Of a stretch of 64,000 nt of DNA, positions 28,013 to 37,263 are shown piece after piece; within the stretch, counting starts at the first letter, position 1, and each line of letters opens with the position of its first letter. This DNA comes from SYFY01 sp041752315 (GTDB lineage: Bacteria; Pseudomonadota; Gammaproteobacteria; Pseudomonadales; Azotimanducaceae): assembly GCA_041752315.1 (NCBI GenBank), contig JBGSHJ010000050.1, positions 62,001 to 126,000 on the forward strand. The letters are read 5' to 3'. The translations under genes were made by a program, and so were the position numbers. The notes beneath the pieces are model-generated. The model worked only from the letters and a program-made list of their open reading frames with translations. It ran no database searches and had not been told where the DNA came from.

Positions 28013-30202
28013 TTATGCCCCCTGTCGAGCCTTGGCCTCCCGCCGCCGCCGATGCAGTACCGGCTCGGTATATCCATTGGGTTGTTCCAGACCCTTGAAG
28101 ACCAGATCACACGCTGCCTGGAACGCCACGCTGTTGTCGAAATCGGGGGACATGTTCTGGTACACCGCATCTGCGGCATTCTGCCCGTCCACAACCTTGG
28201 CCATCCGCTTCAGCGTCTCCAGCACTTGTGGCTGCGAGCAGATCCCCTGGTGCAACCAGTTGGCAATGTGCTGCGAAGAGATGCGCAGCGTCGCGCGATC
28301 CTCCATCAATCCCACGTTGTTGATATCTGGGACCTTGGAGCAGCCGACACCCTGATCAATCCAGCGCACCACATAACCGAGGATGCCCTGGGCATTGTTG
28401 TCGAGTTCCTTCTGCACTTCCTCGGCGGAAAAATTGCGTCCGGCAGCCAGGGGAATGCGGAGGATCTCATCAACACTTGCCGCTTCGCGGAGTTCGAGTG
28501 TCCTCTGCACCGCGTCAACACTGACATCGTGATAGTGCAGTGCATGAAGTGTGGCAGCGGTGGGTGATGGTACCCAGGCGGTATTGGCGCCGGCTCTCGG
28601 GTGGGCAATCTTGGCCTTCAGCATTTCCTTCATTTCGTCGGGTTTTGGCCACATGCCTTTGCCGATCTGGGCACGTCCACGAAAACCCGCCGCAAGTCCT
28701 GCATCGACGTTGGCATTTTCGTACGCAACAATCCAGGGCTGCGCCTTGATCTCTTCCTTGGGCAGCACGGCTCCCGCCTGCATGCTGGTGTGTATCTCAT
28801 CCCCGGTGCGATCCAGGAATCCGGTGTTGATGAACACCACGCGCTCCCTCGCTTCGAAGATGCAGGCGCGCAGGTTCACCGAGGTGCGACGTTCTTCATC
28901 CATGATGCCGACCTTCAGCGTATTTTTTGGCAGACCCAGTGTCTCTTCCACCCTGCCAAAAAGTCTGACGGTCAACGCCACTTCTTCCGGCCCATGCATC
29001 TTGGGCTTCACGATGTAAACGCTGCCCGCACGGGAGTTCAGGAGCGAACCGGACTTCTTCAGATCATGGACAGCACAAAACGAGGTCACAAACGCATCCA
29101 GAAACCCTTCCGGCACTTCATTGCCTTCGGCATCCAGCACCGCATCCGTCGTCATCAGGTGACCCACGTTGCGTACCAGCATCAGGCTTCGGCCATGCAG
29201 CACGAACGGCTTGCCATCCACGCCGGTGTACTCCCGATCCGGATTGAGTCTGCGCGTGATCGTGCGTCCACCTTTTTCCATCACCTCGACCAGAGTGCCC
29301 TTCATGAGGCCAAGCCAGTGGGCGTAGACCACGCTCTTGTCTTGCGCGTCCACCGCTGCGACGGAATCCTCACAATCCTGGATGGTCGTGAGGGCGCTTT
29401 CCATGAACACATCCTTGACACCGGCAGGATGCGCAGCCCCAACGGGGTGCTTCGGATCAATGTGGATTTCGATGTGCAAACCGTTGTGCCTGAACAGCAG
29501 TACAGAGGGGTCCGCTTCGTTCACGACGCCAACAAAGGCAGCCGGGTCAATCAGTCCGGTATTGCCACCATCCCGGGTCAACACCCGCAGTGACAACCGG
29601 CCATCGGCTTCGGCCAGCAGGTAGGCCGATACATCGCTGTGACTGGCCTGCGCAAGCGGAATGGCCAGATCCAGTACCCTGGCTGCTTCAGCGACCACCA
29701 GTTCACCTCGACCCGGATTGTAGCTCGCGCCCTTTTCCCGTCCGGGGGCTTCAGGAATCAGGTCGGTCCCATAAAAGGCATCGTACAGGCTGCCCCATCG
29801 TGCATTGGCGGCGTTGAGTGCATACCGTGCGTTCATGACCGGCACCACCAGTTGCGGTCCCGCCATGAGGGCGATCTCGGGGTCCACATTGCTGGTCGAA
29901 ATCGTGAACGGCGCAGGCGCATCAACGAGGTAACCAATCTCCTTCAGAAAGGCCTTGTAAGCCACCGCGTCATGGGCTTTGCCACGACGCGCCAGATGCC
30001 AGGCATCGATTTTTGCCTGCAGGTCATCCCGCTTCGCGAGCAGCGACCGATTGACCGGCCCCAGTTCTTTCAGCGCGGCGGCAAAACCTGCCCAGAATGC
30101 ATCCACCGAGACACCGGTACCGGGAGCAATCTGCTCGGCTACCAGGGCGTCGATGGGTGCGGCAACCGCAAGACCACTACGGTCGATTCTGGCCTGACTC
30201 AT
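28013..30202 (-). CDS. glcB: Malate synthase G
   Basis: The 729-residue length and sequence match malate synthase G, which condenses glyoxylate with acetyl-CoA to malate. Visible family segments include DCEDSVAAVDAQDK, GKGMWPKPDEM and HPRAGANTAWVPSPTAATLH. A GGAGAGGA ribosome site precedes the ATG at 30202; the upstream extension of the frame overlaps the neighbour and is not needed. No isocitrate lyase or glycolate oxidase gene lies nearby, so the glyoxylate source is unknown. The symporter and acyl-CoA genes fit growth on acetate or fatty acids. Confidence 0.95.
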   Translation of the reverse strand: MSQARIDRSGLAVAAPIDALVAEQIAPGTGVSVDAFWAGFAAALKELGPVNRSLLAKRDDLQAKIDAWHLARRGKAHDAVAYKAFLKEIGYLVDAPAPFTISTSNVDPEIALMAGPQLVVPVMNARYALNAANARWGSLYDAFYGTDLIPEAPGREKGASYNPGRGELVVAEAARVLDLAIPLAQASHSDVSAYLLAEADGRLSLRVLTRDGGNTGLIDPAAFVGVVNEADPSVLLFRHNGLHIEIHIDPKHPVGAAHPAGVKDVFMESALTTIQDCEDSVAAVDAQDKSVVYAHWLGLMKGTLVEVMEKGGRTITRRLNPDREYTGVDGKPFVLHGRSLMLVRNVGHLMTTDAVLDAEGNEVPEGFLDAFVTSFCAVHDLKKSGSLLNSRAGSVYIVKPKMHGPEEVALTVRLFGRVEETLGLPKNTLKVGIMDEERRTSVNLRACIFEARERVVFINTGFLDRTGDEIHTSMQAGAVLPKEEIKAQPWIVAYENANVDAGLAAGFRGRAQIGKGMWPKPDEMKEMLKAKIAHPRAGANTAWVPSPTAATLHALHYHDVSVDAVQRTLELREAASVDEILRIPLAAGRNFSAEEVQKELDNNAQGILGYVVRWIDQGVGCSKVPDINNVGLMEDRATLRISSQHIANWLHQGICSQPQVLETLKRMAKVVDGQNAADAVYQNMSPDFDNSVAFQAACDLVFKGLEQPNGYTEPVLHRRRREAKARQGA

Positions 30203-30296
30203 GTTGTTTTCCTCTCCAACTCGATGACTAACCGAATACCCAGGCCTGATGGGCGGTCCGACCGCCTGGCTGTTCGAACAAGCAATTGTCGCGCCA

Positions 30297-31499
30297 CTAA
30301 AGCCCGAGAACCGTTTTGGCGATGATGTTCTTCTGGACTTCCTTCGCACCGCCAAAAATGGAGCTGGCGCGGGCGTTGAGATAACGTGCCGTGACAGTCT
30401 CTGCATAGTCGGGCCCAACCCACGGATTGGTATGGCCGTTCAGCGAAATCAGGTTGGCATGTGGCAGGGCGTAATAGTGGACGGCTTCCATCTTCAGTGT
30501 GCTCAGCGCCTGATTGATCTCGACCGATGTGTTCTTGGCCAGCGATGATCCCGCACCGGGGCTTTCCCCGCGTGACAAACGCGACAACGTGGTGAGTTCG
30601 AGAAATTCGAGCCCTTCGGTGCGTATCTCGAGATCGCTGATTCGGGCACGCACATGGGGGTCGTCGATCAGCGCCGTGCCATCGTCCCGCTCCCGTCTGG
30701 CGATGGTCTTCAGGTCCTCCAGCGCGACCTTGATGCCCGCGGATGCCGCGCCACCCCCACGCTCGTACTCCAGCAGATACTTGGCCAGTGTCCAGCCTTC
30801 GTTTTCCGGTCCGACACGATTGCTCTGCGGAATCCTGACGTCATCAAAAAACACCTGGTTCACTTCGTGATCCGCTGCCATCGTGATGATGGGTTCGACC
30901 TTCACACCAGGGGTATTCATCGGTATCAATACAAAGCTGATGCCTTTCTGGGGCCGAACGGAAGGGTCCGTTTTTACCAGGCAGAAAATGTGGTCTGCAA
31001 ACTGCGCGTGCGTTGTCCAGATCTTGGTGCCGTTGATGACATAGTCATCTCCATCCTTCACCGCGGTGGTCTTGAGGCTCGACAGATCAGAACCGGACCC
31101 CGGTTCGGAATAGCCCTGGCACCAGTAGTGTTCACCGGACAGCATCCGCGGCAGGTAATACGCCTTCTGCTCTTCGGTGCCGTACTTGAACAGCACCGGT
31201 GCGAGCATGCGCAGTCCGAGCGGAATCAGCCCCGGAGCGCCGGCCTTGGCCAGTTCTTCGTTGAAGATGTACTTTTTGGTGATCGACCAGCCCGGGCCAC
31301 CATGTTCCTCTGGCCAGGTTGGCACTGCCCAGCCTTTTTCCACGAGAATCGCCTGCCATTTCATGGCGAGATCCTTTTCGGCAAACACCGTGGTTGTCTT
31401 GCGCGCCTCGCGGCGCATGGCCGGCGTCAGCTTGGCCGCCAGGAATTGTTTGACGTCCGCGCGGAACTGTTCGTCTTCGGCGGAAAATTCGATCTTCAT
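30297..31499 (-). CDS. Acyl-CoA dehydrogenase
   Basis: The 400-residue flavoprotein shows the ACAD signatures YSEPGSGSDLSSLKTTA (FAD and acyl-binding) and NGTKIWTTHAQFADHIFCLV, with C-terminal helices ending FGGAKEVQKNIIAKTVLGL. It introduces the first double bond in beta-oxidation of an acyl-CoA. The chain type is unclear, but the sequence fits the large-substrate branch used for steroid side chains and terpenoids. It starts at 31499, 94 bases before the malate synthase gene, in the same direction. Confidence 0.92.
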   Translation of the reverse strand: MKIEFSAEDEQFRADVKQFLAAKLTPAMRREARKTTTVFAEKDLAMKWQAILVEKGWAVPTWPEEHGGPGWSITKKYIFNEELAKAGAPGLIPLGLRMLAPVLFKYGTEEQKAYYLPRMLSGEHYWCQGYSEPGSGSDLSSLKTTAVKDGDDYVINGTKIWTTHAQFADHIFCLVKTDPSVRPQKGISFVLIPMNTPGVKVEPIITMAADHEVNQVFFDDVRIPQSNRVGPENEGWTLAKYLLEYERGGGAASAGIKVALEDLKTIARRERDDGTALIDDPHVRARISDLEIRTEGLEFLELTTLSRLSRGESPGAGSSLAKNTSVEINQALSTLKMEAVHYYALPHANLISLNGHTNPWVGPDYAETVTARYLNARASSIFGGAKEVQKNIIAKTVLGL

Positions 31500-31634
31500 G
31501 TCCCTGACCGGTGATCTCGAGAGCCCGCCAGTTTATCAACCGGGTCGCTTGACAGCCATCGCCGGAGACGCCCTAATCCACCCGGCCGGCGCCAGAACGA
31601 TTCCCGGCCAGAAATATCCCGGACCTGCCTGATC

Positions 31635-32027
31635 ATGACGACACTGCCAACCATAACTCTGCTGTACGCCGGTATTTTCGGTCTGATGGCCCTGGTCCTG
31701 GGCTCCATGGCCGGCACCACCCGTGGCAAGCTCGGCATTCCGATTGGTGATGGCGGCCGACCAGATCTCCACGCTGCCATGCGACGCCACGGCAACTTCA
31801 TCGAGTGGGTGCCGATGATCGTCATCCTGTTCGGATTGCTCGAAATGCATGGCGTCAGCGCCACTGCCCTGCACAGCATGGGCGCGGTACTGGTGGTGAG
31901 CCGCGTACTGCATGCAATCGGACTCAATGGTGACACCATCAAGAGCATACCAAGACTCCTTGGCGCCTTCGGTACCGTCGCCATCCTGCTGACGGCTTCG
32001 GTTTGGGCGATCGTCATTTTCCTGTAA
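31635..32027 (+). CDS. MAPEG family membrane protein
   Basis: The 130-residue protein has four membrane helices (about 8-26, 52-70, 78-96, 108-128). It contains the MAPEG motif RHGNFIEWVPM and ends in a helix (VAILLTASVWAIVIFL). The family includes glutathione- and eicosanoid-handling enzymes, and bacterial members are often glutathione transferase-like detoxification proteins. It starts at ATG 31635 and runs divergent from the acyl-CoA dehydrogenase. Confidence 0.88.
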   Translation: MTTLPTITLLYAGIFGLMALVLGSMAGTTRGKLGIPIGDGGRPDLHAAMRRHGNFIEWVPMIVILFGLLEMHGVSATALHSMGAVLVVSRVLHAIGLNGDTIKSIPRLLGAFGTVAILLTASVWAIVIFL

Positions 32028-32041
32028 GGGTCACCTCTGGA

Positions 32042-32431
32042 GTGGCTGTCAACGGACTGCCTTTCTCGGTGTCGCCCGACGACGTGCTCGACCATGTGGG
32101 GGAGCCTGATGACGTGCGCATCAACCATGACGGCGAAGTTGAGTATCTTTACCGGCTGAACAAAACCCAGTCGGTCATCTATCGCTGCTTCCATCACGGC
32201 TTCGTGGAATGCACGTTTCCCGATCGGGGGCCGATCGTCGTCGACGGCTTGCCGGTTCTCTCACCACGACCGTGGCTGGATGCACAGCCGGACCGGCTCA
32301 ATATCGCCCGCTTCTGTATCTCGCCGCTGCACAGCATGGCATACGACTACCGGTTTGCAGATCAGGGTTCAATCACCGTCTTTCGGCAAGGACACTGGGA
32401 CGCACTGCTGTCCCGTGCCAGGGAACTCTAG
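32042..32431 (+). CDS. Hypothetical protein
   Basis: The 129-residue soluble protein starts with a GTG preceded by AAGGG, 14 bases after the MAPEG stop. Its SPDDVLDHVGEPDDVRINHDG opening resembles proteins with a repeat-like acidic beta segment, but no family is recognised. It sits in a four-gene row (MAPEG, this gene and two ABM-like genes) with short spacing. The longer frame beginning at 32003 overlaps the MAPEG gene and is not preferred. Confidence 0.65.
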   Translation: MAVNGLPFSVSPDDVLDHVGEPDDVRINHDGEVEYLYRLNKTQSVIYRCFHHGFVECTFPDRGPIVVDGLPVLSPRPWLDAQPDRLNIARFCISPLHSMAYDYRFADQGSITVFRQGHWDALLSRAREL

Positions 32432-32434
32432 CGC

Positions 32435-32833
32435 ATGGCAACACTGCTCGTTCGCCTGCTGGTCAAACCCGGCATGGAAGACCGCTTCGAGGCAATGATC
32501 ACCGATCTGGTGGATCAGACACTCACACACGAAACCAGCGTCATCCGTTATGAATACTGGAAGGGTCAGGAACCGCGCAGCTGGTATGCGTTGCTCAGCT
32601 TCACCAGCAAGACGGCCTTCTTTAGCCACCAGGATGCGGAATATCACCGCAATCAACCGTATGATGAGTGCGTGGAGAGCATGAATCTGGAATGGCTCGA
32701 TCCCGTCACCGGAGCCTCTCCCTTGCCACGCACCCTCAATCCACCACTTCCCGCAGACACCGCACCGAATCTGCTGGAGTGGGAACAACGATCACCGATA
32801 CAGCTCGCCCAATGGTGGCGAGATCGCAAATAA
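32435..32833 (+). CDS. Small ABM-like protein (antibiotic biosynthesis monooxygenase fold)
   Basis: The 132-residue protein opens MATLLVRLLVKPGMEDRFE and has RYEYWKGQEPRSWYALLSF, a ferredoxin-like alpha+beta pattern typical of ABM-domain proteins, followed by a Pro-rich tail. It starts three bases after the previous stop. ABM proteins act on aromatic or quinone-like substrates, often without cofactors. The next gene is a second protein of the same type. Confidence 0.6.
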   Translation: MATLLVRLLVKPGMEDRFEAMITDLVDQTLTHETSVIRYEYWKGQEPRSWYALLSFTSKTAFFSHQDAEYHRNQPYDECVESMNLEWLDPVTGASPLPRTLNPPLPADTAPNLLEWEQRSPIQLAQWWRDRK

Positions 32834-32842
32834 GGAGTACTC

Positions 32843-33199
32843 ATGGCCACCCGAATCATCATCACTGGCACAATCGACATGCCACCGGAAAACATCGCTC
32901 CAGCCCTTGCCTCCGCCAGGCCGCTGATCGATGGCGCGTTGACCGAGCCCGGGTGCCTGGACTACGACTGGTGTCCCGATCCGCGCATACCCGGTCGCAT
33001 TCGTGTGTTGGAACGCTGGGAATCGGAAGCGGCGCTGGCCGAGCATTTCCAGTGCGACTGGTATCTGAACATGCGCACGCACCTGGCGACCTATGGCATC
33101 ACAGGCGCAAGCGTCGCCAAGTATCGCGTTGATATCGAGGAGCCTGTGTATGACTCGACCATGACACCGAGGGCTGACTTCTTTACCGAAAAGAAGTAG
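32843..33199 (+). CDS. ABM-domain monooxygenase-like protein
   Basis: The 118-residue protein starts after an AAGGAG ribosome site, nine bases behind the preceding gene. It carries the ABM pattern with EPGCLDYDW and RVLERWESEAALAEHFQ. ABM enzymes oxidise aromatic rings or remove hydroxyls and work as dimers. It may serve the same pathway as the hydratase convergent with it, but that is inference. Confidence 0.75.
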   Translation: MATRIIITGTIDMPPENIAPALASARPLIDGALTEPGCLDYDWCPDPRIPGRIRVLERWESEAALAEHFQCDWYLNMRTHLATYGITGASVAKYRVDIEEPVYDSTMTPRADFFTEKK

Positions 33200-33223
33200 C
33201 CACCGACTTGTTGTTCAACCCGC

Positions 33224-33248
33224 CATGCCGGTCAGACAAACCGGCATG
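33224..33248. terminator. Hairpin between convergent ABM and hydratase genes
   Basis: CATGCCGGT (33224-33232) and ACCGGCATG (33240-33248) form a perfect 9-bp stem with a seven-base loop. It overlaps the hydratase stop. No long T tract flanks it, so it is a weak bidirectional terminator candidate. Confidence 0.45.
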
Positions 33249-34035
33249 AGAAGGAACCCAGCAAACCGAAGTCGACGTGCCAGATCTCGCCCGGCGCCAC
33301 GAGTACCGGGCGGGTGAACGAACCAGACAGGATCACTTCTCCTTCTCCCAGCGTTTCACCGAGTTCACCAATCCGATTGGCAAGCCAGGCCACCGCATTG
33401 GCGGGATGATTCATCACTGCACCGGCCACACCACTTTCTTCGATCACGCCATTCTTCGACAACAACGCGCTGACCCAGCGCAGATCCACCGCATCCACCG
33501 GCACCGGACGACCACCCATCATCACGCCTGCACTGGCCGCATTGTCTGCAATCGTGTCGATGACACCACGCGGCTTCCGTGTCCCGGGGTCGATTCGAAA
33601 GGTACGTGCAGCGATCAGTTCTATCGCTGGCGCCACGTAGGCCGTTGCGGACAGTACATCGGTAACCCGTACTCCTGGCCCCCGCAGCGGCGACTTCAAC
33701 ACAAAGGCAAGTTCAACCTCCAGTCTCAAATCGGTAAAGCGCGCGACTTCGATCTCGGCGCCTTCGACATACAGCATGTCATCGAGCAACACGCCAAAGT
33801 CCGGTTCATTGATCTGCATGGCCTGCTGCATGGCGCGAGAGGTCAGCCCGACCTTGCGGCCGATGATGCGTCGTCCTGATTGGACCTTGAGGTTCATCCA
33901 CGCTTTCTGGACCGCGTAGGCATCAGCTATATCCATATCCGGGAACTCGAACGACACCGATCGGATCTGCTGACGGTTTTGTTGAGCGGCTTCAAGCTGC
34001 TGTGCAGTCCTCTCGATCTGCTGGCGCGTCAGCAT
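33232..34035 (-). CDS. hpaH: 2-oxo-hepta-3-ene-1,7-dioate hydratase (HpaH-like)
   Basis: The 267-residue protein matches the hydratase of the meta-cleavage and homoprotocatechuate families. It has NEPDFGVLLDDMLYVEGAE, a DLRLEVELAFVLKSPLRGPG segment with the metal-binding acidic residues, and SGSFTRPVLVAPGEI near the end. It adds water to an unsaturated diacid before the aldolase step. No other meta-cleavage genes are visible, so the gene may serve a related ring-fission pathway. The symbol is by similarity of motifs; MhpD-type enzymes are the alternative. Confidence 0.8.
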   Translation of the reverse strand: MLTRQQIERTAQQLEAAQQNRQQIRSVSFEFPDMDIADAYAVQKAWMNLKVQSGRRIIGRKVGLTSRAMQQAMQINEPDFGVLLDDMLYVEGAEIEVARFTDLRLEVELAFVLKSPLRGPGVRVTDVLSATAYVAPAIELIAARTFRIDPGTRKPRGVIDTIADNAASAGVMMGGRPVPVDAVDLRWVSALLSKNGVIEESGVAGAVMNHPANAVAWLANRIGELGETLGEGEVILSGSFTRPVLVAPGEIWHVDFGLLGSFSCRFV

Positions 34036-34063
34036 GTGATCACCGATCGATGAACCGACCGCA

Positions 34064-35365
34064 CTACCGTGACGCCTCGTGTACCGAGTGGGCCAGCATG
34101 CGGATGTTTTCCATCAACAACGGACCTGCATCCGGTCCGACCGAGGTTGCAGTCAGATATTCTGCAGATGGAAAGACGGCGCCAGCCAGGAAGTATTCGG
34201 GCTTGAGAATGTAGCCAAGAGCATCCCCGCTGAGACCCAGTACAAAGCTGTGATGGCGATCCAGCAGCGCGCGGGTGTCGAGTGAATATTGCGGTGACGT
34301 CTCTCCGGGATGGGTAACGAAGCTGGCTTCACCGATGGAGAACCATGCGGTTTCGGTGGTGAGCATGCCGTTGTCGAGTGGCCTCGATAACACGCCTGCA
34401 TCAAGCAGCGTCTGGAACCCAGGATTCCTGAGCGGAATCTGGAACTCACGACGCGCGAAGGAAAGATCCGGCGTATCGTTCTGATCAGCATTGAGCAAGA
34501 GTGTCAGTGCCGCATGCGCAACCGAAGCGCCGTAACGATCTGCCTGCGCAAACCCTCGATCAGTCTTGTCAGGCTGCACCCAACCACCGATGGCGCCCTG
34601 GAGGAACAGATGCTCGCCGGGCAGATGGTCGGCCATCACGCGATAAAACCCCGCCACATAGTCACTCGACACCAGATCGGACACTGAATCCATCACCGTG
34701 GGATGGCATGCAAAGTTGGTCAGTGTGGCGATGGTCATGCTGGATTCATCGAGAAACTGCACGGCACCCATCTGTCGATCGAGCAGCTCGGGCTCCGTCA
34801 CATTCTGTACCCAGGCGAGATCATGCACGCCGCTGGCGACCCGCATCGACGCGGGCCGCATGCTAGCCGCTGCGGCAGCAACCTGGGTGGCTACGGCTGT
34901 CGTGAGGCGGTCCATGTAGACAGCATCCCGTCCACTGGAAAGCTCCTGCTCACCCCACAAACCAACCACATCCGGGCCAGAGTGGGTATGCGTGGAACTG
35001 ATGATGATTCGCTCGGGCAGCAATCCCTTGACCGTGGTGGTGTAAGCCACCGCACGTTGCCGCATGGCTTCAATATCCGGACGAGTCAGGCCGATATTGT
35101 CGACTGTCACGATCGCGATCATGTCTGAATCTTTCTGCAAGACCACCGCCTTCACAAAAAGCGGGTCATGTATCCCCGAAAATCGTCTGTTACGTGCATC
35201 ACCGGCGATATACGCTCCGGGTTCGGGCGATACATCGGCACTCGCAGCACCGACTCGAAATCCGACCAGGGGCGTCGTTTCGGCAGCCGATTCAACAGGT
35301 TCAGGTGGCGTGCAGCCGGCCAGCCAGATCAGAACCAGCCAGAACGGGATCAGCCACAATCGCAT
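34064..35365 (-). CDS. Neutral ceramidase-like lipoprotein
   Basis: The 433-residue protein has a lipoprotein signal (LAGC at residue 18) and the ceramidase N-terminal opening VGAASADVSPEPGAYIAG. The metal-binding segment is THTHSGPD, and YLTATSVGPDAGPLLMENI lies near the end. True neutral ceramidases carry a nucleophilic Ser in a GDVSPN-like motif; here the corresponding stretch reads GAIGGWVQPD, so it belongs to a shorter, divergent branch of uncertain activity. The lipid anchor predicts a periplasmic or outer-membrane location. Confidence 0.82.
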   Translation of the reverse strand: MRLWLIPFWLVLIWLAGCTPPEPVESAAETTPLVGFRVGAASADVSPEPGAYIAGDARNRRFSGIHDPLFVKAVVLQKDSDMIAIVTVDNIGLTRPDIEAMRQRAVAYTTTVKGLLPERIIISSTHTHSGPDVVGLWGEQELSSGRDAVYMDRLTTAVATQVAAAAASMRPASMRVASGVHDLAWVQNVTEPELLDRQMGAVQFLDESSMTIATLTNFACHPTVMDSVSDLVSSDYVAGFYRVMADHLPGEHLFLQGAIGGWVQPDKTDRGFAQADRYGASVAHAALTLLLNADQNDTPDLSFARREFQIPLRNPGFQTLLDAGVLSRPLDNGMLTTETAWFSIGEASFVTHPGETSPQYSLDTRALLDRHHSFVLGLSGDALGYILKPEYFLAGAVFPSAEYLTATSVGPDAGPLLMENIRMLAHSVHEASR

Positions 35366-35464
35366 TCAACTTCCCTCGGTTCACCGGCGAATGGATAACA
35401 GACGATACCTGAATGCACACTGAAATGGCGCGGTTCAGCCGAAAGAGCGCCTCATCGGTCGGGT

Positions 35465-36715
35465 TCAATTCCAGAGCAGTGGCAATCGTTCAACGCCTCC
35501 GACACTCCCGCCTTTGATACGAATCGCTGTCTCATCCTCGATGGCAAAATCCGGAATGCGCCTGAGCCACTCCTCGATCGCCACGGCAACCTCCGTCATC
35601 CCCAGCGCGGACCCGGGACACTTGTGAATACCCCGCCCGAAGGTTGCATGCGGAATCGCTTTTCGTTGGAAGTCGACCTCAAGGGGCGCTGCAAAAACCG
35701 TTTCATCAAGGTTGTAGAGCACCAATGGCAAATAAACCGCTTCGCCCTGGCGGATGAGTTGTCCACCGAGGGAGCAGTCTCGCGTTGCCGTTCGTGGTAT
35801 GCCAACCATGGAAAAGCGCCGCATCAGTTCATTGAGCCGGCCTTTGATCCGGTCCGGCTCGGCGGCCAGCTGCCTGCGCAGTTCCGGATGTCGTGCCAGG
35901 TGCATGGTAAGAAAGCCAAGTGTCCCTGCGGTGGTGTGAAAACCACCGATGAACAGTTGCTGGCACATGTGCATGACGTCCTGGTCACTGATCGGCCGAC
36001 CATCCACCTTGCCCTGGAGCAGCTGGCTGACCAGATCTGCACCGGGATTGCGCCGGCGTTCCAGGATGATGGGAACGAGGAAGTCGGCAATCTGCTGCAG
36101 CATCGACGCAACGGACTCCGGGCTCGCTGCATTCGCGCTATACGCCATCTGGCGCAAGCGTTCGCGTTCCTGTTCCGGAAACGCCACCAGTTGGTGGAAG
36201 ATCGCAATCGGCAGGATGTTGGCAAACTCCGCGACATAGTCACAACGGCCACGTTCAACAACCTTGTCCACCAGATCCCGGGCCAGCGCTCGCACGTCGG
36301 CTTCCTTGTCACGCACGACCTTTGCCGAGAACAGGGGGACCAGCAGGGATCGATAGGGGGTGTGCTCAGGAGGATCGAGACTCAATGGGATGAAGCGATA
36401 GACCTCACCCACTTCCCTGGGCAACGCCAGAACGCGGCTGGAAAAAAGTTCAGGCTGATCCAGCACTTCCCCGATCAGGGCTGCCCGCATCGCAATCCAG
36501 TGGCCACCGTTGAGCGGCGTCCACCGCAATGCATCACCGCCATCGTCCTGCAGTGCCTTCCAGGCTCGCTGATGATCTCCGTCGAAGCCTGCATCACCAT
36601 GTCCGCCAAACGTGTGGTAGTTGAGTTCGATGATCGCCGTTCGAGGGACGTGTGCGGGAGGTGTGACGCGATAGCCCGTTGCAGCACTGTAGGGTTGGGA
36701 CGGTTCGGGAAGCAC
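35465..36715 (-). CDS. Cytochrome P450 with unusual I-helix
   Basis: The 416-residue heme monooxygenase has the heme-binding FGRGIHKCPG with Cys366 and an ExxR near 296-299. The I-helix reads G257-GFHTT, so His260 replaces the acid that normally pairs with the Thr for oxygen activation. It is soluble, with no membrane anchor. The first of three P450s in this stretch, it is separated from the others and has no ferredoxin gene beside it. The substrate is not readable. Confidence 0.9.
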   Translation of the reverse strand: MLPEPSQPYSAATGYRVTPPAHVPRTAIIELNYHTFGGHGDAGFDGDHQRAWKALQDDGGDALRWTPLNGGHWIAMRAALIGEVLDQPELFSSRVLALPREVGEVYRFIPLSLDPPEHTPYRSLLVPLFSAKVVRDKEADVRALARDLVDKVVERGRCDYVAEFANILPIAIFHQLVAFPEQERERLRQMAYSANAASPESVASMLQQIADFLVPIILERRRNPGADLVSQLLQGKVDGRPISDQDVMHMCQQLFIGGFHTTAGTLGFLTMHLARHPELRRQLAAEPDRIKGRLNELMRRFSMVGIPRTATRDCSLGGQLIRQGEAVYLPLVLYNLDETVFAAPLEVDFQRKAIPHATFGRGIHKCPGSALGMTEVAVAIEEWLRRIPDFAIEDETAIRIKGGSVGGVERLPLLWN

Positions 36716-36890
36716 GGACAGGGACTCACTCTCGCGATTCCTCGCTTGATCCCTAGAATATCATCGAACAGTCCATGAGGCTGACCCCGAGGATGATCGG
36801 GAGGCAGGTCTCCGTGGTAGCCATCAGCAACGTGACAGACAAGGATCCTCGTGGTTCACTGCCGACCAAACTCCAGGTGTGCAACCCACA

Positions 36891-37262
36891 ATGATGATTC
36901 GTCGAACGATTGCCCTTCTCGTCCTGCTCTCCGGCTTCATGACAACGCTCCAGGCGGAAACTTCCAGCGTCGTCGGTCAATGGAAACTCACCGTCCAGAC
37001 TCCCAATGGTGTCACCAACCCGATACTGACCATCAGTGCTTCAGATGCCGGTCATTCCGGTACGTATGTGGGTCCCCGCGGAACTTTTGAACTCAAGGAA
37101 ATCGAGGTTGATGGCAACACATTTTCATTTCCCATGACCATCACGATTCCGATTGGCACGCTGGAGATGCAGTACACCGGCAAAGTGGACGGCGATACCC
37201 TTTCAGGAACCATCGGCAATCCACAAGGCACGATCCCGTTTGTCGGCGAGCGCGTGCAATAG
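36891..37262 (+). CDS. Small secreted protein of unknown function
   Basis: The 123-residue protein has a signal peptide (MMIRRTIALLVLLSGF, cleaved after about residue 22). The mature part is rich in short beta strands (VGQWKLTVQTP, TYVGPRGTFELKEIEVDG, YTGKVDGDTLSGTIGNPQG). This repeated G-x-W/T-x-D-G pattern resembles lipocalin-like beta-barrel domains that bind ligands. The frame could start at GTG 36879, but ATG 36891 gives the better signal peptide. Confidence 0.7.
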   Translation: MMIRRTIALLVLLSGFMTTLQAETSSVVGQWKLTVQTPNGVTNPILTISASDAGHSGTYVGPRGTFELKEIEVDGNTFSFPMTITIPIGTLEMQYTGKVDGDTLSGTIGNPQGTIPFVGERVQ

Positions 37263-37263
37263 T

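Noticed and set aside
36753..36980. Reverse-strand frame of 75 codons opposite the secreted protein
   Set aside because: It is antisense to the better-supported gene at 36891 and shows no conserved pattern.
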